Assembly (NCBI RefSeq): GCF_019402665.1
Contig: NZ_VSST01000069.1
Location: 1-60,177, forward strand
Reading direction: 5' to 3'
DNA length: 60,177 bases
Origin: Bradyrhizobium canariense
Lineage (GTDB): Bacteria; Pseudomonadota; Alphaproteobacteria; Rhizobiales; Xanthobacteraceae
This document shows, one piece after another, positions 44,258 through 53,092 of the stretch. The translations under genes and the position numbers were made by a program. Position 1 is the stretch's first letter. Each line of letters starts with the position of its first letter. Under the pieces are notes generated by a model. The model ran no database searches. It was not told where the DNA came from and worked only from the letters and a program-made list of their open reading frames with translations.

Positions 44258-45571
44258 ATGAGCGATTTCGACAGGCGAAGTGTGCTTAAAGTCGGTCTGG
44301 GCGGCGCGGCGCTGCTGGCCGGCCCGGGCATCGTCCCGGTGCGCGCGGCGGAGTGGACCAACACGCCCGAGGCGAACGCCTCCATCCGCGTGCTGCGCTG
44401 GAAGCAGTTCATTCAGGCCGAGTTCGACAAATTCGCCGAGCAGACCAAGGCGTTTTCCGAGAAGACCGGCGTCAAGGTCAAGCTCGAGGCCGAGAGCTGG
44501 GAGGACATCCGCCCGAAAGCCGCGGTCGCCGCCAATGTCGGCGCCGGTCCCGACCTGATCATCGGCACGCTCGATGATCCCCACAAGTTCCCGGAAAAGC
44601 TGATCGACATGACTGACGTCGCCGACTATCTCGGCGCGCAGTATGGCGGCTGGTACCCGGTCGCCGAACGCTACGGCAAGAAGGGCAACAGCTGGATCGC
44701 CATTCCCCAGGGCGCGACCGGCGGCTGCCTCAACTACCGCGTCAGTCACGTGAAGGCCGCCGGCTTCGATGAATTTCCCAAGGACACTGCCGGCTTCCTC
44801 AAGCTCTGCCAGGCGCTGAAGAAGAACAACACGCCGGCCGGCTTCGCGCTCGGCCACGCCACGGGTGACGCCAACGGTTGGTGCCAGTGGGCGCTGTGGG
44901 CCTTCGGCGGCAAGGTCGTCAACGAGAAGAACGAGGTCGTGATCGACTCGCCGGAGACGATCGCCGCGCTCGAATACGTCAAGCAGCTCTACGAGACCTT
45001 CATCCCCGGCGTGCTGTCGTGGAATGACTCGAACAACAACAAGGCGTTCCTCAACGGCGAGCTTAGCCTGACGCTGAACGGCATCTCGATCTGGACCGTC
45101 GGAAAGAACTCGACCGATCCGAAGCAGCAGGAGATCGCCAAGGACATGAACCACGCGCCGATGCCGATCGGGCCCGTGGGCGTGTCGACCGAGCAGCAGA
45201 ACGTACTCGTCTATTACGGCTACAAGCACTCGAAGTATCCGAAGGCGGTCAAGGAATACATCAAGTTCATGATGGACAAGCCGAACTACGACGCCTGGGA
45301 GGTCTCCTCCAACGGCTACGTGTCGCCGCCGCTTCCGGCCTACAACGACAACCCGGTGTGGACCTCCGATCCCAAGATCACGCCGTATCGCGACTGCCTG
45401 AAGCGCTGCCGCGACAACGGCTATGCCGGCGATCTCGGCTATGCCTCCGCCGCCGTGATGGGCGACTTCGTCGTCGTCGACATGTTCGCCGAGGCGGCGT
45501 CGGGCTCCGTGACGCCGAAGGCGGCAGCCGCACGCGCAGCCGAGCGCGCCAAGCGCTACTACCAGGTCTGA
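44258..45571 (+). CDS. ABC sugar-binding protein (family 1), Tat signal
   Basis: A 437-residue periplasmic solute-binding protein. The N-terminus DRRSVLKVGLGGAALLAG is a twin-arginine signal ending near VRAAEW. The mature part starts with the usual SIRVLRWKQFIQAEFDKF pattern, then FSEKTGVKVKLEAESWEDI and GPDLIIGTLDDPH, typical of family 1 binding proteins for mono- and oligosaccharides or polyols. AGGGAGAG precedes the ATG. A hairpin follows the gene. Confidence 0.9.
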   Translation: MSDFDRRSVLKVGLGGAALLAGPGIVPVRAAEWTNTPEANASIRVLRWKQFIQAEFDKFAEQTKAFSEKTGVKVKLEAESWEDIRPKAAVAANVGAGPDLIIGTLDDPHKFPEKLIDMTDVADYLGAQYGGWYPVAERYGKKGNSWIAIPQGATGGCLNYRVSHVKAAGFDEFPKDTAGFLKLCQALKKNNTPAGFALGHATGDANGWCQWALWAFGGKVVNEKNEVVIDSPETIAALEYVKQLYETFIPGVLSWNDSNNNKAFLNGELSLTLNGISIWTVGKNSTDPKQQEIAKDMNHAPMPIGPVGVSTEQQNVLVYYGYKHSKYPKAVKEYIKFMMDKPNYDAWEVSSNGYVSPPLPAYNDNPVWTSDPKITPYRDCLKRCRDNGYAGDLGYASAAVMGDFVVVDMFAEAASGSVTPKAAAARAAERAKRYYQV

Positions 45572-45587
45572 TCAGCTCCAATCTGCA

Positions 45588-45611
45588 CGGCGTCCGGTTC
45601 GCCGGACGCCG
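45588..45611 (+). terminator. intercistronic stem-loop after the binding-protein gene
   Basis: CGGCGTCCGG and CCGGACGCCG form a perfect 10-bp stem with a TTCG tetraloop, followed by CGACTTTTCG. It lies between the binding-protein and permease genes, where such stems often raise the amount of binding-protein mRNA by partial termination or 3' protection. Confidence 0.6.
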
Positions 45612-45637
45612 CGACTTTTCGTCGAGGGGAATCCGAC

Positions 45638-46585
45638 ATGGCAGTTATGGCCGAGTCCACTGTCGCGCAGGCCAAGCGCAGCAGCTTGTGGACCAGAGCA
45701 TTCGAGAGCCGGCATTTCCTCGGCGCGATGTTCATGGTGCCGGCGATCGCCATCCTCATTCTGTTTCTGGCTTACCCGCTGGCGCTCGGCTTCTGGCTCG
45801 GCATGACCGACACCAAGATCGGCGGTGCCGGACGCTACATCGGCTTCCAGAATTTCGTCTCGCTGGCGAAGGACTCGGTGTTCTGGCTGTCGGTGTTCAA
45901 CACCATCTTCTACACGGTCGCCGCCAGCGCGGTGAAATTCGCCATCGGCCTTTACCTGGCGCTTCTGCTGAACGAGCGGCTGCCGATGAAGTCGATGATC
46001 CGGGCAATCGTGCTGTTGCCCTTCGTCGTGCCCACGGTGCTCTCTGCGATCGCGTTCTGGTGGATCTATGACAGCCAGTTCTCGATCATCTCCTGGGTGT
46101 TGATCAAGGCCGGCCTGATCACACGCTATATCGATTTCCTTGGCGATCCCTGGAATGCGCGCTGGTCGGTGGTCGCCGCCAATATCTGGCGCGGCGTTCC
46201 TTTCGTGGCGATCACGCTGCTGGCGGGACTTCAGACCATCTCGCCCTCGCTCTATGAGGCCGCCAATCTCGACGGCGCCACCAATCTGCAGCGCTTCCGC
46301 CACATCACGCTGCCGATGCTGTCGCCGATCATCGCGGTCGTGATGACGTTCTCGGTGCTGATGACCTTCACGGACTTCCAGCTCATCTACACCATCACGC
46401 GGGGCGGGCCGATCAACTCCACCCATCTGATGGCGACGCTGTCGTTCCAGCGCGCCATCACCGGCGGCAATCTGGGCGAGGGCGCGGCGATCTCGAACGC
46501 GATGATTCCGTTCCTGGTCGCGGCGATCCTGCTCAGCTTTTTCGGGCTTCAGCGTTCCCGCTGGCAGCAGGGCGGGAGGGACTGA
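45638..46585 (+). CDS. ABC sugar importer permease 1 (MalF-like)
   Basis: A 315-residue inner-membrane subunit with six hydrophobic segments. The EAA loop (YEAANLDGATNLQRFRHITLP, in parts) contacts the ATPase, and the final RSRWQQGGRD tail is cytoplasmic. GAGGGG lies eight bases before the ATG. Permease 2 follows after two bases. Confidence 0.92.
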   Translation: MAVMAESTVAQAKRSSLWTRAFESRHFLGAMFMVPAIAILILFLAYPLALGFWLGMTDTKIGGAGRYIGFQNFVSLAKDSVFWLSVFNTIFYTVAASAVKFAIGLYLALLLNERLPMKSMIRAIVLLPFVVPTVLSAIAFWWIYDSQFSIISWVLIKAGLITRYIDFLGDPWNARWSVVAANIWRGVPFVAITLLAGLQTISPSLYEAANLDGATNLQRFRHITLPMLSPIIAVVMTFSVLMTFTDFQLIYTITRGGPINSTHLMATLSFQRAITGGNLGEGAAISNAMIPFLVAAILLSFFGLQRSRWQQGGRD

Positions 46586-46587
46586 CC

Positions 46588-47463
46588 ATGACCACAGCGG
46601 ACGACCAAAGCGTCGGAATGGACTATCTGGAAAGTTTTCCGCGGAAGTTTTTTCGCGTCTACCTTCCGCTCGGCCTGATCATCTTCTTCCTGCTATTCCC
46701 GTTCTACTGGATGGCGGTCGCGACGTTCAAGCCGGACGCGGAGATGTACGACTATGAAAAGTACAATCCGTTCTGGATCGTGCATCCGACGCTTGAGCAC
46801 ATCAAGAAGCTGTTCTTCGACACCGACTATCCGCTCTGGATGTGGAACACCGTGATCGTCTCGGTGTCCTCGACCTTCATCTCCCTGTTCGCCAGCGTCT
46901 GCGCTGCCTATGCGATCGAGCGCCTGCGCTACAAGGGCTCGCGCTATGTCGGCCTTGCGATCTTCCTCGGCTATCTCGTGCCGCCCTCGATCCTGTTCAT
47001 TCCGCTGGCGGCGATCGTGTTTCAGCTCGGGCTGTTCGACGGCAACCTGGCGCTGATCCTGACCTATCCGACCTTCCTGATCCCGTTCTGCACCTGGCTC
47101 CTGATGGGTTATTTCCGCACCATTCCCTATGAGCTGGAGGAGTGTGCGCTGATCGACGGGGCGACGCGGCTGCAGATTCTGATGAAGATCACGCTGCCGC
47201 TGTCGCTGCCGGGCGTGATCTCGGCGGGCATCTTCGCCTTCACGTTGTCCTGGAACGAGTTCATCTACGCGCTGACCTTCATCTCCTCGTCCGAGAACAA
47301 GACGATCCCCGTCGGTGCGATCACCGAGCTCGTCAATGGCGACGTCTATCATTGGGGCGCGCTGATGGCGGCGGCTCTGACCGGCTCGGTCCCCGTAGTT
47401 ATCCTTTATTCCTTCTTCGTGGAGTATTATGTGTCGGCGATGACCGGCGCCGTGAAGGAATGA
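46588..47463 (+). CDS. ABC sugar importer permease 2 (MalG-like)
   Basis: A 291-residue second permease. Six membrane segments and the EAA-type loop (LEECALIDGATRLQILMKITLPL, in parts) are present, and the FTLSWNEFIYALTFI block is typical of MalG-type subunits. GGGAGGGAC precedes the ATG. With the ATPase, binding protein and permease 1 it completes a CUT1 importer. Confidence 0.92.
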   Translation: MTTADDQSVGMDYLESFPRKFFRVYLPLGLIIFFLLFPFYWMAVATFKPDAEMYDYEKYNPFWIVHPTLEHIKKLFFDTDYPLWMWNTVIVSVSSTFISLFASVCAAYAIERLRYKGSRYVGLAIFLGYLVPPSILFIPLAAIVFQLGLFDGNLALILTYPTFLIPFCTWLLMGYFRTIPYELEECALIDGATRLQILMKITLPLSLPGVISAGIFAFTLSWNEFIYALTFISSSENKTIPVGAITELVNGDVYHWGALMAAALTGSVPVVILYSFFVEYYVSAMTGAVKE

Positions 47464-47542
47464 TCGCGGGGCCCGCCTTGAGAGCGCGCCAGGACGAATC
47501 GCCGAAATCGGCGCGTTCCGGCCAATAAAAAGGAGTAGGCTC

Positions 47543-48529
47543 TTGCACATTCTGGTTCTGGGCGCCGCCGGCATGGTCGGCCGCAAATTGTGCGAACGGT
47601 TGTTGCGCGACGGCCGGCTTGGCAAGAGCGACATCACCAAGCTGACCATGCATGACGTGGTCGAGCCGAAGGCGCCGGAAAAAGCCGGTTTTGCCGTCGA
47701 GACGGTGTCGAGCGATTTCGCCATGCCGGGTGCGGCCGAAAAGCTGATCGCCGGCCGTCCGGATGTGATCTTTCACCTCGCCGCGATCGTCTCAGGCGAA
47801 GCCGAACTCGATTTCGACAAGGGCTACCGCATCAATCTCGACGGCACGCGGATGCTGCTCGATGCCGTCAGGCTCGCCGGCGGCGGCTACAAGCCGCGCG
47901 TGGTCTTCACGTCCTCGATCGCGGTGTTCGGCGCGCCGTTCCCCGATGCGATCGGCGACGAGTTCTTCCACACGCCGCTTCTGAGCTACGGCACGCAGAA
48001 GGCGATTGGCGAACTGCTGCTGGCCGACTATTCCCGCCGCGGCTTCCTCGACGGCATCGGCATCCGCCTGCCGACCATCTGCATTCGGCCCGGCCTGCCC
48101 AACAAGGCGGCATCGGGGTTCTTCTCCAATATTCTGCGCGAGCCGCTGGCCGGCAAGGAAGCGGTCCTTCCCGTGTCCGAGGACGTCCGCCATTGGCATG
48201 CCACGCCGCGCTCAGCCGTCGGCTTCCTGCTGCATGCCGGCACCATGGACCTCGCCGCGGTGGGGCCGCGCCGTAATTTGACCATGCCGGGCCTGTCGGC
48301 GACGGTTGGCGAGCAGATCGCTGCGCTGAAACGCGTCGCCGGCGACAAGGTCGCCGCCCGCATCAAGCGGGAACCCGATCCCTTCATCGTCGGCATCGTC
48401 GGCGGCTGGCCGCGCAACTTCAATGCAAAGCGGTCGCTCGAGCTCGGCTTCACCACCGCTGAGAAGACTTTCGACGACATCATCCGCATTCACATCGAAG
48501 ACGAGCTCGGCGGCAATTTCGTCGCGTGA
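47543..48529 (+). CDS. NAD-dependent epimerase/dehydratase-fold dehydrogenase (DenD-like)
   Basis: A 328-residue extended-SDR protein. The cofactor motif LGAAGMVGRKL is at residues 6-16, and Tyr149-x-x-x-Lys153 (SYGTQKAIGE) provides the catalytic pair. The opening and the PTICIRPGLPNKAASGFFSNI-type stretch (in parts) match the D-erythronate dehydrogenase DenD group of four-carbon acid catabolism, as I remember it. The start is TTG, decided by a perfect AAGGAG seven bases upstream. In this operon it could act on a sugar acid; the substrate need not be erythronate. Confidence 0.82.
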   Translation: MHILVLGAAGMVGRKLCERLLRDGRLGKSDITKLTMHDVVEPKAPEKAGFAVETVSSDFAMPGAAEKLIAGRPDVIFHLAAIVSGEAELDFDKGYRINLDGTRMLLDAVRLAGGGYKPRVVFTSSIAVFGAPFPDAIGDEFFHTPLLSYGTQKAIGELLLADYSRRGFLDGIGIRLPTICIRPGLPNKAASGFFSNILREPLAGKEAVLPVSEDVRHWHATPRSAVGFLLHAGTMDLAAVGPRRNLTMPGLSATVGEQIAALKRVAGDKVAARIKREPDPFIVGIVGGWPRNFNAKRSLELGFTTAEKTFDDIIRIHIEDELGGNFVA

Positions 48530-48552
48530 TCTCTGACTGAGCGGGTAAAGTG

Positions 48553-49521
48553 ATGGCGAGCGTTGCTTGCATCGGCGAATGCATGGTCGAGCTCCGGCAG
48601 GCCCAGGGTGGACAATCCGGCGGGCAGGGTGGCGGCCTCTACTCGCGTGGATTCGGCGGCGACACTCTCAACACGGCCGTGTACCTCGCGCGGCTCGAGG
48701 TCAAGGTCGACTATTTCACCGCGCTTGGCGACGATGCCCTGAGCGATGAGATGATCGCGGCCTGGACAGCCGAGGGCGTCGGCACGAGGCGCGTCGCGCG
48801 GCTGCCGGGCAAGCTGCCCGGCCTCTACATGATCCAGCTGGACGCGAAGGGCGAGCGCCAGTTCTTCCACTGGCGCGACAGTGCGGCGGCGCGCCAGCTG
48901 ATGAATCTGCCGGAGACGGACGATCTCCTCAACTCGCTGATGAGCTACGACATCATCTATCTCTCTGCGATCACGCTCTCGATCTACGACGCGGCCGGGC
49001 GCGAGCGCCTGTTCGCGGCGATCAAGCGCGCGCGCCTGCTCGGCACCCGCTTCGTGTTCGACACCAATTTCCGCGCGCGGGGATGGCCGGATCGCGACGT
49101 CGCGCGCGAGGTGTTTTCAGCCGCCTTCGCGGCTGCCGACATCGTGCTGACCTCGACCGAGGATCTGCTCGCCCTCTATCCCGGCGAAAGCCACGAACAG
49201 TTGATGGCGCGCATCCCGACCCCCGAGCTGGTGTTCCGGCTCGCGGAGCCGGTCAGCCTGCTGCGCTTTCCCGGGGGCCCCTACGAGGTCCGCGCCGAGC
49301 CCATGACCAAGCCCGTGGTCGACACCACCGCGGCCGGCGACAGCTTTGCGGCGGCCTATATCGCCGCACGGCTCGCCGGTTCCGACCCGGTCGAGTCCGC
49401 CCAGGCCGGGCACCGCCTCGCCAGCCTCGTGATCTGCTATTCCGGCGCCATCATTCCGGGTTATGCCATGCCGCCGAAGAAACGGCACCGGCCGGCGACC
49501 ACGCGTCAAGCGACCAAGTGA
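48553..49521 (+). CDS. PfkB-family sugar kinase (2-keto-3-deoxygluconate kinase-like)
   Basis: A 322-residue ribokinase-family kinase. The N-terminal block CIGECMVELRQ and FGGDTLNTAVYLARL, the DTNFRARGWPD block and the anion-hole motif DTTAAGDSFAAAY (catalytic Asp263) match 2-keto-3-deoxygluconate kinases. It would phosphorylate the 2-keto-3-deoxy acid formed by the dehydratase. A GTG at 48550 directly precedes the chosen ATG. It lies 23 bases after the DenD-like gene and 13 before the aldolase. Confidence 0.87.
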   Translation: MASVACIGECMVELRQAQGGQSGGQGGGLYSRGFGGDTLNTAVYLARLEVKVDYFTALGDDALSDEMIAAWTAEGVGTRRVARLPGKLPGLYMIQLDAKGERQFFHWRDSAAARQLMNLPETDDLLNSLMSYDIIYLSAITLSIYDAAGRERLFAAIKRARLLGTRFVFDTNFRARGWPDRDVAREVFSAAFAAADIVLTSTEDLLALYPGESHEQLMARIPTPELVFRLAEPVSLLRFPGGPYEVRAEPMTKPVVDTTAAGDSFAAAYIAARLAGSDPVESAQAGHRLASLVICYSGAIIPGYAMPPKKRHRPATTRQATK

Positions 49522-49534
49522 AACGAAAGCCAAG

Positions 49535-50185
49535 ATGACCACGACTGCCCAACAGAACCAACTCGCCGCGCTGTTCAAGGCCGCGACCGTCATTCCCGTC
49601 CTCACCATCGAGCGTATCCAGGATGCTGTGCCGCTGGCGCGTGCGCTGGTCGCCGGCGGCGTCCGCACGCTGGAGGTGACCATGCGTACCCCCGTTGCGA
49701 TCGAGGCGGCGAGGGCGATGATGGCCGAGGTGCCCGAGGCGATCGTCGGCATCGGCACGATTCTCAATCCGGCCGACTTCACGCGTGTCGAGAAGCTCGG
49801 TGTTGCGTTCGGCATCAGCCCCGGCTTGACCCCGGACCTGTTGAAGGCCGCCACCCATAGCTCCTTGCCGTTTGCGCCCGGTATCGCCACGGCGTCCGAG
49901 CTGATGATGGCGCTGTCCTACGGCTTCGACATCGCAAAATTTTTCCCGGCCGAGCAGGCTGGCGGCATCAAGGGGCTGCGCTCTCTGGGTGGGCCGTTCC
50001 CGAACGTGCGGTTCTGCCCCACTGGCGGGGTCGGCGAGGCCAATGCGGCAACCTGGCTCGCGGAGCCCAATGTGGTCGCTGTCGGCGGTTCCTGGCTGTG
50101 CCCGACGTCGGAGATCAGGGCCGGGAACTGGGCCGGCATAACTGCCATCTGCCAGCGCACCCTCCAGGCGCTTAAACCCGCGTGA
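49535..50185 (+). CDS. eda: KDPG/KDPGal-type aldolase
   Basis: A 216-residue class I aldolase. The Schiff-base Lys135 lies in FDIAKFFPAEQAGG, Glu47 in LEVTMRTP, and the phosphate-binding loop is RFCPTGGVGEAN. It should split a 2-keto-3-deoxy-phosphosugar acid into pyruvate and a phosphorylated aldehyde. It follows the kinase gene after 13 bases, which gives the order kinase-aldolase of a semi-phosphorylative Entner-Doudoroff branch. The RBS is weak (AAACGAAAG). The exact epimer used is unknown. Confidence 0.9.
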   Translation: MTTTAQQNQLAALFKAATVIPVLTIERIQDAVPLARALVAGGVRTLEVTMRTPVAIEAARAMMAEVPEAIVGIGTILNPADFTRVEKLGVAFGISPGLTPDLLKAATHSSLPFAPGIATASELMMALSYGFDIAKFFPAEQAGGIKGLRSLGGPFPNVRFCPTGGVGEANAATWLAEPNVVAVGGSWLCPTSEIRAGNWAGITAICQRTLQALKPA

Positions 50186-50244
50186 AGTCTTGCCATCCCT
50201 GAGCTAAGACTTAGGTCAGCAAGAGACCGCCAGGGAGAAAGACC

Positions 50245-51414
50245 ATGACCGCCAGCATCGTCGGATGGGCGCATACGCCGTTCGGCAAGTTCGACACCGA
50301 GACCGTGGAAAGCCTCGTGGTGAAGGTCGCCAATGAGGCGCTGGCGGATGCCGGCATTTCGGCTGGCGATGTCGACGAGATCGTGCTCGGCCATTTCAAC
50401 GCCGGCTTCTCGCCCCAGGATTTTACCGCCTCGCTGGTGCTCCAGGCCGACCCGCAGCTGCGTTTCAAGCCGGCGACCCGGGTCGAGAACGCCTGCGCCA
50501 CCGGCTCCGCCGCCGTCCATCAGGGCGTGCGCGCGATCGCGGCCGGCGCGGCCAGGATTGTCCTCGTTGTCGGCGTCGAACAGATGACGCGCACGCCGGG
50601 GCCGGAGATCGGCAAGAATCTGCTCAAGGCGTCCTATCTGCCCGAGGACGGCGACACCGTCGGCGGCTTCGCCGGCGTGTTCGGCAAGATCGCCAGCTCC
50701 TATTTCCAGAAATACGGCGACCAGTCCGACGCACTGGCGCTGATCGCGGCCAAGAACCACAAGAACGGTGTCGCCAATCCCTTCGCCCAGATGCGCAAGG
50801 ACTTTGGCTTCGAGTTCTGCCGCGCCGAGAGCGAGAAGAACCCCTACGTTGCCGGTCCCCTGAAGCGCACCGATTGCTCGCTGGTCTCGGACGGTGCCGC
50901 TGCCCTGGTGCTGGCCGACGCGGAAACCGCCAAGGGCATGAGCAAGTCGATCGGCTTCCGCGCCACCGCGCACGCCCAGGATTTCCTGCCGATGTCCAAG
51001 CGCGACATCCTCCAGTTCGAGGGCTGCACGGTCGCCTGGCAGCGCGCGCTGGAGAAGGCGGGCGTTACATTGTCGGATCTCTCCTTCGTCGAGACCCATG
51101 ACTGCTTCACCGTCGCCGAGCTGATCGAGTACGAAGCGATGGGGCTGACGCCGAGGGGGCAGGGCGCCCGCGCCATCAAGGAAGGCTGGACGCTCAAGGA
51201 CGGTAAGCTCCCGGTCAATCCGTCCGGCGGCCTGAAGGCCAAGGGCCATCCGATCGGCGCCACCGGCGTCTCCATGCACGTGATGACCGCGATGCAGCTC
51301 GCCGGCCAAGCGCCCGAGGGCATGCAGCTCAAGAATGCAAAACTCGGCGGCATCTTCAACATGGGCGGTGCGGCGGTTGCCAACTACGTCTCCGTGCTGG
51401 AGCCGCTGAAGTAA
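50245..51414 (+). CDS. thiolase family protein (SCP-x/acetyl-CoA acetyltransferase type)
   Basis: A 389-residue thiolase. The nucleophilic Cys84 is in ENACATGSAA, the second acid/base Cys is supplied by the HDCF motif (VETHDCFTVAE) and His335 by AKGHPIGATG. HDCF is the feature of the SCP-x/trifunctional subgroup. It would release acetyl- or propionyl-CoA from a 3-ketoacyl-CoA. GGGAGAAAG precedes the ATG. It begins 59 bases after the aldolase and is followed by a palindromic repeat, so it may be the end of that transcript or a unit of its own. Confidence 0.9.
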   Translation: MTASIVGWAHTPFGKFDTETVESLVVKVANEALADAGISAGDVDEIVLGHFNAGFSPQDFTASLVLQADPQLRFKPATRVENACATGSAAVHQGVRAIAAGAARIVLVVGVEQMTRTPGPEIGKNLLKASYLPEDGDTVGGFAGVFGKIASSYFQKYGDQSDALALIAAKNHKNGVANPFAQMRKDFGFEFCRAESEKNPYVAGPLKRTDCSLVSDGAAALVLADAETAKGMSKSIGFRATAHAQDFLPMSKRDILQFEGCTVAWQRALEKAGVTLSDLSFVETHDCFTVAELIEYEAMGLTPRGQGARAIKEGWTLKDGKLPVNPSGGLKAKGHPIGATGVSMHVMTAMQLAGQAPEGMQLKNAKLGGIFNMGGAAVANYVSVLEPLK

Positions 51415-51425
51415 GCTCCGACCTT

Positions 51426-51514
51426 GTAGGGTGGGCAAAGGCGCAGCCAGCGCCGTGCCCACCATCTTGTTTGCGCTAGATCATGGTGGGCACGCTTCGC
51501 TTTGCCCACCCTAC
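51426..51514. repeat. two-armed palindromic repeat (GTAGGGTGGGCAAAG type)
   Basis: GTAGGGTGGGCAAAG (51426-51440) and CTTTGCCCACCCTAC (51500-51514) are perfect inverted arms. Inside them GTGCCCACCAT (51455-51465) pairs perfectly with ATGGTGGGCAC (51483-51493). Such elements occur in many copies in Bradyrhizobium; this one separates the thiolase from the next small gene and could act as a terminator. Confidence 0.75.
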
Positions 51515-51543
51515 GGCACTGATTGATTCGCGGGACATGCATC

Positions 51544-51750
51544 ATGAGCAATGACTACGAAGATTCGCTGTCGATGGACGCACTCAACGATCGCATCGCG
51601 ATTCTCGAGGACAATATCCGCCAGCTCATCGAGCAGGCCGCGGCCGCCTCGGGTGAGCAGAACGAGTCGCGGATCGCAGACCGCATCAACCAGCAGAACG
51701 AGGAGCTCGACCGTCTCCTCAAGGTTCGCGAATCCCGTCAGAAGAAATAG
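51544..51750 (+). CDS. small coiled-coil protein (68 aa)
   Basis: A 68-residue, strongly helical and charged protein (MDALNDRIAILEDNIRQLIEQ, in parts, then INQQNEELDRLLKVRESRQKK). The heptad-like Leu/Ile spacing indicates a coiled coil, similar in style to SlyX-type proteins but without clear identity. No membrane segment. The RBS is weak. It stands alone. Confidence 0.6.
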   Translation: MSNDYEDSLSMDALNDRIAILEDNIRQLIEQAAAASGEQNESRIADRINQQNEELDRLLKVRESRQKK

Positions 51751-51868
51751 CCCTTAGCGGCCGGCGCATGCGGCCATACGCCGGCCGCCCTTGCGCATGC
51801 GCCGCCGCTGCCGTTAGCTGGACCGAAATCGCAGGGCTCGCTTGAGCCCGCGCAATCGGGAGTGAACG

Positions 51869-53092
51869 ATGGGGCCGCTGAAGGGCATCAAGGTCGTCGA
51901 CATGACCACCGTGTTGATGGGTCCCTATGCGACCCAGATGCTCGGCGACTATGGCGCAGACGTCATCAAGGTGGAGTCTCTGGACGGTGACGTCACCCGC
52001 CTGATCGGTCCGATGCGGCACGCCGGCATGGGCCCGGTGTTCCTCAACACCAACCGCAGCAAACGCTCGATCTGCCTCGACCTGAAGAAGCCCGCCGGCC
52101 GCGAGGCCGTGCTGCGCTTGCTGAAAGACGCCGACGTTCTCGTCTACAACGTCCGCCCGCAGGCGATGGCGCGGCTTCAACTGGGCTATGACGTTGTTTC
52201 CAAGATCAATCCGCGTCTGGTCTATGCCGGCGTGTTCGGCTTCGGCCAGGACGGGCCGTATGCTGCAAAACCCGCCTATGACGACCTGATCCAGGGCGCC
52301 ACCGCGCTGCCGGCCTTGATGGCGCAGACGGGCGACGGCGTGCCGCGCTATGTGCCGAACGCACTGGTCGATCGCATCGTCGGCCTCACCGCCGTGGGCG
52401 CGATCTGCGCCAGCCTCGTGCATCGCGACCGCACCGGACGCGGCCAGCGCGTCGACATCCCGATGTTCGAGACCATGGCCGGCTTCGTCATGGGCGACCA
52501 CATGGGCGGGCTCACCTACGAGCCCCCGCTCGACAAGGGCGGTTACGCCCGCCACCTCTCGCGCGATCGCCGGCCCTACAAGACCTCGGACGGTTATCTC
52601 AGCGTCATCGTCTACAACGACAAGCAGTGGGAGAACTTCTTCAAGGCGACGGGACGCGACGACCTGCGGGCCGACGCGATGTTCGCGACATTCGCCGGCC
52701 GCGCCGCCAATATCGACGTCGTCTATGCCGAGCTCGCGCGCATCTTCGAGACGCGCAGCACCGAGGAATGGATCGACCTGCTGACCAAGGCCGATGTGCC
52801 CGTGATGCCGATGCACGACCTCGCGTCGATGCTGCACGATGAGCATCTGGAGGCGACCAACTTTTTCCCGGTGGTGAACCATCCAACTGAAGGGCCGATC
52901 CGGAGCATGAGGGTGACGGCGACCTGGTCCGAGACCGGGGCCGAACCGGTGCGGCTCGCGCCACAGCTCAACGAGCACGGCGCGGAAATCCTGCGTGAGA
53001 TCGGCTATTCCGCCGACGAGATCGACGCCATGGTCCGCGATGGCGTCACCCGTTCGCCGCCCCGGAATGACGATGCACTGGTGCGCCCATGA
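51869..53092 (+). CDS. CaiB/BaiF family CoA-transferase
   Basis: A 407-residue family III CoA-transferase. The N-terminal GIKVVDMTTVLMGPYATQMLGDYGADVIKVE (in parts) is the diagnostic opening, and KPAYDDLIQG holds the catalytic Asp of the family. It moves CoA between organic acids without ATP. The last 11 or so residues (SPPRNDDALVRP) are encoded by a stretch matching the end of an intergenic repeat seen at 54707-54792, so the C-terminus appears to have been replaced by repeat sequence. Its TGA overlaps the next ATG. Confidence 0.88.
   Translation: MGPLKGIKVVDMTTVLMGPYATQMLGDYGADVIKVESLDGDVTRLIGPMRHAGMGPVFLNTNRSKRSICLDLKKPAGREAVLRLLKDADVLVYNVRPQAMARLQLGYDVVSKINPRLVYAGVFGFGQDGPYAAKPAYDDLIQGATALPALMAQTGDGVPRYVPNALVDRIVGLTAVGAICASLVHRDRTGRGQRVDIPMFETMAGFVMGDHMGGLTYEPPLDKGGYARHLSRDRRPYKTSDGYLSVIVYNDKQWENFFKATGRDDLRADAMFATFAGRAANIDVVYAELARIFETRSTEEWIDLLTKADVPVMPMHDLASMLHDEHLEATNFFPVVNHPTEGPIRSMRVTATWSETGAEPVRLAPQLNEHGAEILREIGYSADEIDAMVRDGVTRSPPRNDDALVRP

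Noticed and set aside
49918..51465. 515-codon minus-strand frame over the aldolase and thiolase
   Set aside because: The plus-strand products have catalytic motifs; the opposite one has none.
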